This document shows positions 20,914 to 25,343 of a DNA stretch of 25,343 nt, piece after piece. The stretch is from Candidatus Parcubacteria bacterium (GTDB taxonomy: Bacteria; Patescibacteriota; Minisyncoccia; Phycocordibacterales; SBAW01), in assembly GCA_014379165.1 (NCBI GenBank), contig JACMMG010000058.1, positions 1-25,343 on the forward strand, in the 5' to 3' direction. The position numbers were made by a program, and so were the translations under genes. Under the pieces are notes generated by a model. It worked only from the letters and a program-made list of their open reading frames with translations. It did no database searches and was not told the DNA's origin. Every line of letters starts with the position of its first letter. The stretch's first letter is position 1.

Positions 20914-21042
20914 ATGAATCACAAGATTCACGAGATGAATATCTGCTCGTACGCCTCACAGTCTAGTGCGGCGCGTTTTGCCGTTCTTACCGGCAAGACT
21001 AAGCAGCTTATATTCAGCCGTGGCTTTTGTATGACCTTGTAA
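20914..21042 (+). CDS. Small protein, 42 residues, leaderless
   Basis: ATG 20914 lies 6 nt after a -10 box and the frame ends at TAA 21040-21042, followed closely by an intrinsic terminator. The peptide starts Met-Asn-His-Lys-Ile-His-Glu, has two Cys, is mildly basic (Lys and Arg in the second half) and has no membrane segment. No family is recognised. The promoter-ORF-terminator unit is only about 185 nt, so it could equally be a small RNA. The shared divergent promoter suggests joint control with the tautomerase-like gene. Confidence 0.4.
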   Translation: MNHKIHEMNICSYASQSSAARFAVLTGKTKQLIFSRGFCMTL

Positions 21043-21068
21043 GCGGAAAAAAACGAAATCTAAAAAAT

Positions 21069-21098
21069 CCTCGGCTGGATAAAAGGCCGAGGCTTTTT
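21069..21098 (+). terminator. Intrinsic terminator
   Basis: CCTCGGC (21069-21075), 10-nt loop, GCCGAGG (21086-21092), C, five T. Upstream A-rich sequence can extend the stem. Confidence 0.9.
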
Positions 21099-21133
21099 GT
21101 TTCAGCGAGCTCTTTGATAGGAGAAACTCTAAA

Positions 21134-21718
21134 ATGAGCGACGTAATCTTTCGTAAAGGTAATCGCGTTATCCTCCGACCGCTCGAAAGGGGAGACATAC
21201 CGATCTTACGTCGATGGATGAATGACCCCGAAGTCACGCAGCATCTTTTACGCGTTTTACCAATCACCGAGAAAGAGGAAGAGGAGTGGGTTGAGAACAT
21301 AGGCAAGTCCAAGAATGACATTACGTTGGGCATGACTTTGGCGGAAGACAAAAAGCTCATCGGCTCGATGGGCCTTCACCAGATCAACTGGCAGCATCGA
21401 ACGGCTGTAACCGGTACGGTGATCGGCGAGAAGGAATATTGGGGGAAAGGGTACGGCACCGAAGCCAAGATGCTCTTGCTCGACTTTGCGTTCAATGCTC
21501 TCGATCTCCACGCGGTACTCTCCAAGGTTATGGAGACTAACGGCCGCAGTCTCGCATACGGCAAGAAATGTGGATACGAAGAAGTGGGTTGTATCCCAAA
21601 GTGGATTCGACAGCAAAACGGCGAGCGATGCGACGAAGTATTACTCATCGTTACGCAAGAGAAGTGGCGTCCATTGTGGCAGGAGTATCTCAAAAAGAAT
21701 ATGCAAAACGCACAATAG
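21134..21718 (+). CDS. GNAT acetyltransferase, RimJ/RimL-like
   Basis: A 194-residue acetyltransferase of the Acetyltransf_3 type. The N-terminal Val-Ile-Leu-Arg-Pro-Leu-Glu-Arg-Gly-Asp, the Trp-Met-Asn-Asp-Pro-Glu-Val segment near 28-34, Gly...Glu-Tyr-Trp-Gly-Lys-Gly-Tyr-Gly-Thr-Glu-Ala near 98-108 (acetyl-CoA binding) and Asn-Gly-Arg-Ser-Leu...Gly-Lys-Lys-Cys-Gly-Tyr near 135-146 are all in place. Members acetylate protein N-termini, antibiotics or small amines; the target is unknown. The SD AGGAG lies 10 nt before ATG 21134. Bounded by terminators on both sides, it is a stand-alone unit like its neighbours. Confidence 0.88.
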   Translation: MSDVIFRKGNRVILRPLERGDIPILRRWMNDPEVTQHLLRVLPITEKEEEEWVENIGKSKNDITLGMTLAEDKKLIGSMGLHQINWQHRTAVTGTVIGEKEYWGKGYGTEAKMLLLDFAFNALDLHAVLSKVMETNGRSLAYGKKCGYEEVGCIPKWIRQQNGERCDEVLLIVTQEKWRPLWQEYLKKNMQNAQ

Positions 21719-21731
21719 TGCGATAGCGAAA

Positions 21732-21764
21732 AGCGCCGGTTTTTTTAACCGGCGCTCCTCTTTT
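21732..21764 (+). terminator. Intrinsic terminator
   Basis: AGCGCCGGTT (21732-21741), loop of five T, AACCGGCGCT (21747-21756), then CCTCTTTTG. Confidence 0.9.
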
Positions 21765-21770
21765 GTTTGC

Positions 21771-21799
21771 TTGACCCAAAACATTTAAGGAACTAGGAT
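21771..21799 (+). promoter_or_regulatory. Promoter of a small hypothetical gene
   Basis: TTGACC (21771-21776), 17-nt spacer, TAGGAT (21794-21799). Start near 21806; the leader holds a CCAC/GTGG hairpin before the SD GGAGG. Confidence 0.65.
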
Positions 21800-21841
21800 T
21801 TACCACGCCACAAGAAAGTGGTTGCGAACTCGGAGGCAGCA

Positions 21842-22138
21842 ATGCCCGCTTGGAAAGATAAGAATACCCCACGAGACCGTTCACACATTGGTTTACGCAA
21901 GCGGCTCAGGAGAGGGGCTGAACGCAAACATCGCGCCCCGATGCAATGGGCTGGCGGCATCCTTTACTTCGCCGGTAGCAAGGATGAGGTTCCAGGTATT
22001 GAACATGTCCCCAAACCTGGACGCAGCGCAATCGGTTGGGACGGAGCACAGCCGGTACCAACAATCCAGGTCGATCGTCTCGGCAAGCGTGCGTCAGGTC
22101 TTTCAGACCGTCCCGTGCGAGACTACGCAACCTGGTAG
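21842..22138 (+). CDS. Hypothetical basic protein
   Basis: A 98-residue protein with no recognised family. ATG 21842 has an SD (GGAGG) 5-6 nt upstream. Residues 1-30 are very basic (Lys-Asp-Lys, then Leu-Arg-Lys-Arg-Leu-Arg-Arg). The middle contains Trp-Ala-Gly-Gly-Ile-Leu-Tyr-Phe-Ala-Gly-Ser and several Pro-Gly turns, and the end is Arg-Asp-Tyr-Ala-Thr-Trp. It looks soluble and could bind nucleic acid, but nothing proves that. Alternative frames over the same DNA are also open, so the call rests on the promoter, SD and terminator. Another self-contained accessory unit. Confidence 0.55.
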   Translation: MPAWKDKNTPRDRSHIGLRKRLRRGAERKHRAPMQWAGGILYFAGSKDEVPGIEHVPKPGRSAIGWDGAQPVPTIQVDRLGKRASGLSDRPVRDYATW

Positions 22139-22169
22139 GCACTGTGCATTTGCCGCCAATTGAACCTTG

Positions 22170-22200
22170 CTCTCCGGCCTTCGCGTCGGAGAGATTTTAT
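22170..22200 (+). terminator. Intrinsic terminator
   Basis: CTCTCCG (22170-22176), 10-nt loop, CGGAGAG (22187-22193), then ATTTTATTT. Confidence 0.85.
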
Positions 22201-22224
22201 TTGTATAAACTAATTTTTTAGTAA

Positions 22225-22238
22225 AAGTGGGCGGAGTT
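22225..22238. repeat. 14-bp copy of the ssrA 3' end
   Basis: AAGTGGGCGGAGTT is identical, in the same orientation, to 23684-23697 within ssrA (T stem and acceptor strand). It lies 1.46 kb from ssrA, on the far side of two minus-strand genes. It could be the outer att-like repeat of an ssrA-targeted insertion. Confidence 0.45.
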
Positions 22239-22272
22239 TCACTCCTGAGTGAGCTGAGTAGCTTTTTAAATA

Positions 22273-22311
22273 AAAAAGCCGCCCGACGAACTGGCCGTCG
22301 GGCGTGGTGGT
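22273..22311 (-). terminator. Terminator, copy 2 of an identical 39-nt sequence
   Basis: The same 39 nt as 20408-20446. On the minus strand it follows the stop codon of the ClpX-type zinc-finger gene by 3 nt. Confidence 0.9.
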
Positions 22312-22314
22312 TCC

Positions 22315-22674
22315 TCATTCAATCCTGTCTGTTTTGGCGCCTGCCTTTTCTTCAGGCGTGGAGGCGCCGCCCTTTTCGTGGCTGAGATGGCGTCGGCCAC
22401 TTCGTACGATGGTGAGCACCTTGCGCATGACGGCGAAGTCGCTGTCGACACCAAAGAATTTTTTCATCTCATCGAGGAGTTCGCGCGATTCTTCCTCCGG
22501 CGTTAGTGAGACACGAACGCGTTCTCCTTCTAAGAGCAGATCTTCGAAGCACAGGACGACGCACTCGTTACAGATGAATGCGGACGGTCCGGCGATGAGC
22601 TTCCTCACTTCGTGCTCCGACTTGCCGCAGAAACTGCAATACAAAGTTTGATTTCCTTGATTGCCGCTGTTCAT
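22315..22674 (-). CDS. Stand-alone ClpX-type C4 zinc-finger protein
   Basis: A 119-residue protein whose first 50 residues match the N-terminal zinc-binding domain of ClpX: Cys13-Ser-Phe-Cys16-Gly-Lys-Ser, Leu-Ile-Ala-Gly-Pro near 26-30, Ile-Cys35-Asn-Glu-Cys38-Val near 34-39. The AAA+ ATPase part is missing; instead there is an acidic segment near 58-65 and a polar Lys/Glu-rich tail. In ClpX this domain dimerises and docks adaptors such as SspB and some substrates. A free copy might therefore act as an adaptor, decoy or regulator of ClpXP, which degrades tmRNA-tagged proteins; ssrA and smpB lie just upstream on the same strand. SD AGGGAG precedes ATG 22674. Confidence 0.8.
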   Translation of the reverse strand: MNSGNQGNQTLYCSFCGKSEHEVRKLIAGPSAFICNECVVLCFEDLLLEGERVRVSLTPEEESRELLDEMKKFFGVDSDFAVMRKVLTIVRSGRRHLSHEKGGASTPEEKAGAKTDRIE

Positions 22675-22719
22675 TGAGGGTCTCCCTTCTCTTCAAACTC
22701 TAGCAGGAATCTAATAAAT

Positions 22720-22747
22720 AAAAAGCCGCCCCGACCGAAGTCGGAGC
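22720..22747 (-). terminator. Intrinsic terminator with TTCG loop
   Basis: On the minus strand GCTCCGAC, loop TTCG, GTCGGGGC (one G-U pair), then GGCTTTTTATTTA. The GGCTTTTTATTT tail is shared with the two identical terminators nearby. Confidence 0.9.
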
Positions 22748-22775
22748 GTCTTGAAATAGGGGGAGAGAACGATGC

Positions 22776-23330
22776 TTACGCGGCGACGCGTATCCTCGGC
22801 TCGCTCTGCAGCCGTACGATCATGGCGAGAGCGGTGATGGCGGTCAGCATCTCGAGCAGCTTCCACGCTGGCAGCTCGACCATAGCATTGGCGCCCCCAT
22901 CGTGTCCTGGGTCGAGGCCCATGAGGGCCTTGTGCACCTCTGCGCCGTTGTAATAGGGATTGTTGTGACCGATCGTCATCCCCTTCACGTGGTCGAAGAA
23001 GTTCGTCCAGTCAGAGGGGATACACGTGCGGCCGAAAATCGGAGGGCCGTCAACGTATCGGGCGAAGGCGTCGATTACGATGCCGTAAGTGCCGGCGTGT
23101 TCACGTGTTGGCTTGCGCGGATTGTCCGAAGATATGCGCTTGTCGAATGCTGCCTCGGCCTCCTCCTTCGACATGAAGTGCTCGATACCGATCGTTTGAA
23201 AGTCGCCGATATCGCCCTCTCCGTACGAGACGGAGTAGATTGTAAGGCCGTGTAGACCGACATAGGTGTCGGCTGTAGCAAGGCTCAGGATGTCGCCGTT
23301 GGCGAACGAGTGCTCTTTAAAGTGCTGCAT
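22776..23330 (-). CDS. Hypothetical protein
   Basis: A 184-residue protein with no recognised family. ATG 23330 has a strong SD (AGGAGG, 5 nt upstream); a longer frame begins at 23414 but upstream of the promoter. The first half is mixed alpha/beta with Tyr and Gly (Ile-Tyr-Ser-Val-Ser-Tyr-Gly-Glu-Gly), then a charged helix (Ser-Lys-Glu-Glu-Ala-Glu-Ala-Ala-Phe). The C-terminal 30 residues contain an amphipathic or hydrophobic helix (Leu-Leu-Glu-Met-Leu-Thr-Ala-Ile-Thr-Ala-Leu-Ala-Met). It is GC-rich relative to the core genes. Its neighbours are the hairpin cluster upstream and the ClpX-type zinc-finger gene downstream. Confidence 0.6.
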   Translation of the reverse strand: MQHFKEHSFANGDILSLATADTYVGLHGLTIYSVSYGEGDIGDFQTIGIEHFMSKEEAEAAFDKRISSDNPRKPTREHAGTYGIVIDAFARYVDGPPIFGRTCIPSDWTNFFDHVKGMTIGHNNPYYNGAEVHKALMGLDPGHDGGANAMVELPAWKLLEMLTAITALAMIVRLQSEPRIRVAA

Positions 23331-23346
23331 TTCGTCCTCCTGTGAT

Positions 23347-23408
23347 GCGCACATAATCGTGCGCGACAGAACGGGCTTTAATATGTAGCACAATTTATAG
23401 CTTGTCAA
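23347..23408 (-). promoter_or_regulatory. Promoter and leader hairpin
   Basis: On the minus strand TTGACA (23408-23403), 17-nt spacer, CATATT (23385-23380). The leader contains the perfect hairpin GCGCAC/GTGCGC with a 6-nt loop (23364-23347), just upstream of the SD AGGAGG. Confidence 0.65.
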
Positions 23409-23414
23409 GTGCAT

Positions 23415-23634
23415 AGAAATGGGTGGAGTTGAGTCACAAATAAACTTTTGTCGTCACAAAAGTTTTTCGCGACCCCGGCTCGCGGTTTTGCCTGCTGGCA
23501 AAACATCGCGGCGCCCGTTCAACTCCGACACCCGCGAATCAATTCGCGTGCTCCCACTTCCACAAACAAAAATGGCCCGCAGTTATGCGAGCTCATTTTT
23601 GTTTAGTGTGGCGCCGTGAGTACACGGCATCCTA
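23415..23634. repeat. Cluster of six hairpins between accessory gene and ssrA
   Basis: No gene is seen here. Perfect inverted repeats follow one another: 23442-23465 (10 bp), 23468-23484 (5 bp), 23485-23504 (8 bp), 23533-23548 (7 bp), 23564-23604 (11 bp outer stem) and 23613-23628 (6 bp). The stretch also holds a degenerate direct copy of the ssrA 3' end at 23419-23434 and an interrupted inverted copy at 23517-23563. It may be a remnant of repeated insertions at ssrA or a protein-binding or recombination site. Confidence 0.65.
23517..23563 (+). repeat. Inverted ssrA 3'-end copy split by a hairpin
   Basis: GTTCAACTCCG (23517-23527) and CCCACTTCCAC (23553-23563) are adjacent in ssrA, with the C at the join shared. 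Here 25 nt carrying CGCGAAT/ATTCGCG sit between them. The orientation is opposite to ssrA, so a readthrough transcript could pair with the tmRNA 3' end. Confidence 0.6.
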
Positions 23635-23680
23635 CCAAAATATAGAAAAGCCGCCCTTACGGTCGGTTTTCTTATTTTGG
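23635..23680 (-). terminator. Terminator of ssrA
   Basis: On the minus strand CCAAAATAAGAAAACCGACC pairs (one bulge on each side) with a matching run ending CTATATTTTGG. The core CCGACC/GGGCGG has one mismatch and is followed by CTTTT. The stem begins at the CCA end of tmRNA. Confidence 0.65.
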
Positions 23681-24008
23681 TGGAAGTGGGCGGAGTTGAA
23701 CCGCCGTGCAATAAAGATTTGTACGAATTTCTACAAAGGCTAGTCCGTTTTATTGTCTTAGATATATCGAGTATGAAGCGGACAAAATCCCGATATACCG
23801 CAGCTTTAAGTTTGGAAGAGTTAAGTAAGCAGCTTAACTGATCGATCCCGGTGTTATAACACAGTATCTCTCCTCACGAGCGTTGAAGAGACTGTGCTCG
23901 CTTAGCCCCTTGCGGTGGCGAAAGCGAGGTCGTTCGCCGTAAAATACGGTGACGTAACTGTTTTTGCAGTTATAGTTTGAAGATTTTTAAGAAGATCTCC
24001 ACTTCTCC
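23678..24008 (-). ncRNA. ssrA: Transfer-messenger RNA (tmRNA), divergent
   Basis: The 3' end is canonical: a T arm of GGCGG, TTCAACT, CCGCC, acceptor strand CACTTCC, then ACCA (end 23678). An H-type pseudoknot is clear (stem 23763-23769 with 23791-23797; loop 23779-23783 with 23743-23747), and a CACAGTCTCT/AGAGATACTGTG helix follows the tag region. The apparent tag frame runs from GCA 23967 or in-frame GCG 23937 to TAA 23904-23902, ending Ala-Thr-Ala-Arg-Gly, not Leu-Ala-Ala. The 5' end is uncertain: GAAGTG (24005-24000 region) pairs with the acceptor, but the base before it does not, and the usual TTCGAC motif of the 5' domain is absent. smpB lies upstream on the same strand, which supports the call. 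Confidence 0.8.
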
Positions 24009-24057
24009 TTTGCATGCGGACAAATGTATTTATTGTCTAAGCCTGTCACTCCCCTAA

Positions 24058-24113
24058 AACACATCTTATTCGATAAGATGTGTTCGGGCGAACATTTCGT
24101 TAAACGAAATGTT
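24058..24113. repeat. Tandem perfect hairpins between GIY-YIG gene and ssrA
   Basis: AACACATCTTAT/ATAAGATGTGTT with a 3-nt loop (24058-24084) and AACATTTCGT/ACGAAATGTT with a TAA loop (24091-24113), separated by CGGGCG. The second touches the GIY-YIG stop codon. They may terminate that gene, although no long T run follows on the minus strand. Confidence 0.65.
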
Positions 24114-24392
24114 TTAGCCCATCAAATGCGAATTTCTAGTTTCTCTGTATCTTTTTAGTATTTTCTTCTTTTCTCTTGCTCCCCATAAACTTTTTAGGAA
24201 TCTTTCCCTCTGGAAGGCTTCTCCTGTTTCTGAAATTGTTTCAGTGTAAATAAGAGATAGAGGACGTCGTTTTGCAGTTGCGGTCACTTGTCCGTTGTTG
24301 TGCATCCCCATCCTTTTGGCGATATCGGACGTGCATCCTACATATAGCCCTTCATCTTTTTCACTGTACAAAATGTATACGGTGTAAGACAT
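24114..24392 (-). CDS. Single-domain GIY-YIG nuclease family protein
   Basis: A 92-residue GIY-YIG domain (UvrC N-terminal / YhbQ type). Tyr-Thr-Val-Tyr-Ile-Leu-Tyr-Ser (residues 3-10) and Leu-Tyr-Val-Gly-Cys-Thr (16-21) are the GIY...YIG motifs; Arg27 and His31 follow, and Glu near 58-63 (Phe-Gln-Arg-Glu-Arg-Phe-Leu-Lys) is the metal-binding residue. Small members are common and often uncharacterised; some nick DNA. The promoter at 24407-24436 gives a leader of about 8 nt. The gene interrupts the smpB-ssrA pair and is bordered by hairpins, as expected of a later insertion. Confidence 0.9.
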   Translation of the reverse strand: MSYTVYILYSEKDEGLYVGCTSDIAKRMGMHNNGQVTATAKRRPLSLIYTETISETGEAFQRERFLKSLWGAREKKKILKRYRETRNSHLMG

Positions 24393-24406
24393 GTTTTAGG
24401 CCTAAC

Positions 24407-24436
24407 ACTATATCGAGTGTCGGCCGAGCATGTCAA
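24407..24436 (-). promoter_or_regulatory. Promoter of the GIY-YIG gene
   Basis: On the minus strand TTGACA (24436-24431), 18-nt spacer, TATAGT (24412-24407). The -10 is the loop side of a hairpin GACACT/AGTGTT flanked by GGCC on both sides. Confidence 0.75.
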
Positions 24437-24462
24437 AGATATGCTTTAGGCGAATGGCTGGC

Positions 24463-24909
24463 TTAGTATTTATTTTTCAACGTTCTATCTATTTCGCGCT
24501 TGGTGTCGCGTTCTTTCATGACGGCGCGCTTGTCGTATTTCTTTCTGCCTCGCGCGACGGCAATACGCAGTTTCAATACCTTCCCTTTATTATACACCGA
24601 AATAGGGACAATTGTCAAGCCTTTTTGGCCTTCAAAACCGCTAAGTGCCCCAATCTCTTTTCGAGTCAAGAGAAGTTTGCGGGTTTTCTCAGGATCGTAT
24701 TCTTTTGGCGTGTTGCCTGGCTGGTAGGGTGGAATACTTGCGCCTACTAAGTAAGCCTCGCTTCCACGGATGACCACATGACTCCCTTCAAGTTTACCTA
24801 GGCGCGCACGCAAAGCTTTAACCTCATGACCAAGTAGCTCAAGGCCCGCCTCGAACTCTTCGAGGATTTCATATTCAAGCCGTGCCTTTTTGTGCTCGAT
24901 TAAGTTCAT
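24463..24909 (-). CDS. smpB: SsrA-binding protein SmpB
   Basis: A 148-residue SmpB, which binds the tRNA-like end of tmRNA and brings it to stalled ribosomes. The N-terminal Asn...His-Lys-Lys-Ala-Arg-Leu-Glu-Tyr, Gly-Leu-Glu-Leu-Leu-Gly-His-Glu-Val-Lys-Ala-Leu-Arg near 23-35, Pro-Tyr near 60 and the basic C-terminal tail (Gly-Arg-Lys-Lys-Tyr-Asp-Lys-Arg, then Lys-Glu-Arg-Asp) that enters the mRNA channel are all present. It lies 9 nt after the patatin-like gene, so the two are probably co-transcribed. No SD. Confidence 0.97.
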   Translation of the reverse strand: MNLIEHKKARLEYEILEEFEAGLELLGHEVKALRARLGKLEGSHVVIRGSEAYLVGASIPPYQPGNTPKEYDPEKTRKLLLTRKEIGALSGFEGQKGLTIVPISVYNKGKVLKLRIAVARGRKKYDKRAVMKERDTKREIDRTLKNKY

Positions 24910-24918
24910 ACAGTTGTA

Positions 24919-25343
24919 TTAAAGTAGAGTACGCAGTTCTTCTTCAAGTGCAAGAGCATCAGCAATACCTCTTTGGAATGTCTTTGTCAGTTTTTCTTTA
25001 TTTCGCGTTAAAAGTCCTGCAGGCAAGTTCTCAGGGCTCACACATAAAATAGTCGCTCCGTCAGCGACCATGCATAGACTAAATTCGTTTATATCTTTAA
25101 TGATGGTATTACGAAGACCTTTTGAAAACCGCAATGTGTAAAGCTCCATCGCGCTCTTTTTCAGCCCTCCCCATTTGCTAGTGTTGTTAATGACCAAGAT
25201 ATTTTTTGCTCCTTGGCTTAATGCAAATTTGACATGGTCAGTGAGTGTTGCCCCCATCTCGCCGTCCATATATTTTTTACCCTGCAAAGATACTTGTCTG
25301 CCAAAGATAATAAGAATCGCTTTTGCAGCGCGCAGGACTTCAA
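24919..25343 (-). CDS. Patatin-like phospholipase family protein, C-terminal part
   Basis: The last 140 codons of a minus-strand gene that continues past the right edge. Tyr-Met-Asp-Gly-Glu-Met-Gly near the start of the visible part fits the Asp-Gly motif that holds the catalytic Asp of patatin-like hydrolases. The following Gly-Ala-Lys-Asn-Ile-Leu-Val-Ile-Asn-Asn is the typical strand after it. The Gly-x-Ser-x-Gly nucleophile would lie outside the window, so activity cannot be judged. Such enzymes cleave acyl chains from lipids. The gene is followed closely by smpB. Confidence 0.6.
   Translation of the reverse strand, partial: EVLRAAKAILIIFGRQVSLQGKKYMDGEMGATLTDHVKFALSQGAKNILVINNTSKWGGLKKSAMELYTLRFSKGLRNTIIKDINEFSLCMVADGATILCVSPENLPAGLLTRNKEKLTKTFQRGIADALALEEELRTLL

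Noticed and set aside
21822..22163. A 113-codon frame overlapping the 21842-22138 gene
   Set aside because: The SD GGAGG and spacing point to ATG 21842 in the other frame, and the competing frame has no start signal.
23419..23619. A plus-strand frame of 66 codons through the hairpin cluster
   Set aside because: It consists of translated inverted repeats and has no start signal.
24109..24399. Direct repeats flanking the GIY-YIG gene (ATGTTTTAG then G or C and CC, at 24109 and 24391)
   Set aside because: Only 9 bp are identical and both overlap start or stop codons; too short to claim a target-site duplication.
1..25343. CRISPR arrays, tRNA or rRNA genes, transposases or integrases
   Set aside because: No regularly spaced direct repeats, no tRNA cloverleaf apart from the tmRNA end, and no transposase or integrase motifs were seen.

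Overview
The window looks like a chromosomal segment of a Candidate Phyla Radiation (Patescibacteria, probably Parcubacteria-like) bacterium. The evidence is a compact ribosomal operon in which rplO follows rpsE directly with no rpmD (L30), a C4-zinc S14, archaeal-type UMP kinase, very short spacers, almost no Shine-Dalgarno (SD) sequences before core genes, and several genes whose start codon lies 6-7 nt after a sigma-70 -10 box (leaderless transcripts). The lineage is inferred from these traits; no 16S gene is present.

Layout. 1-1.3 kb: accessory genes (partial minus-strand gene, a lincosamide-nucleotidyltransferase-like gene, an unknown minus-strand gene). 1.35-8.8 kb: a strong promoter, a highly structured leader with a 120-bp imperfect palindrome, then rpsZ-rpsH-rplF-rplR-rpsE-rplO-secY running into gmk-adk-pyrH-map, followed by a separately promoted ndk. 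The four kinases phosphorylate GMP, AMP, UMP and all NDPs, as expected of an organism that salvages nucleotides. 8.8-11.7 kb: a promoter-to-terminator structured RNA, a DUF2238-like membrane protein, a beta-CASP metallo-hydrolase and a SLOG-family protein. 11.7-13.1 kb: rplT, rpmI and infC on the minus strand, sharing overlapping -35 boxes with a divergent 52-residue zinc-ribbon gene. 13.1-17.8 kb: envelope and secreted proteins (a lipase-fold protein lacking its nucleophile serine, an RlpA-like barrel protein, a membrane-anchored sugar dehydrogenase with a palindrome inserted in frame, two small membrane proteins). 17.8-23.4 kb: accessory region in which most genes have clear SD sequences, their own promoters, leader hairpins and terminators (radical SAM pseudogene, PurK, tautomerase-like protein, GNAT, unknown proteins, stand-alone ClpX-type zinc finger), plus a leaderless Nudix gene. 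23.4-25.3 kb: a hairpin-dense stretch, a divergent tmRNA gene (ssrA), GIY-YIG, smpB and the end of a patatin-like gene, all on the minus strand.

Most interesting is the ssrA neighbourhood. Pieces of the ssrA 3' end recur in direct and inverted orientation within 1.5 kb downstream. The interval holds an orphan ClpX-type zinc-binding domain, and the tmRNA itself has an unusual 5' end and an apparent tag that does not end in the usual Leu-Ala-Ala. Together this suggests an ssrA-targeted mini-island beside the trans-translation genes. That is inference from sequence layout.
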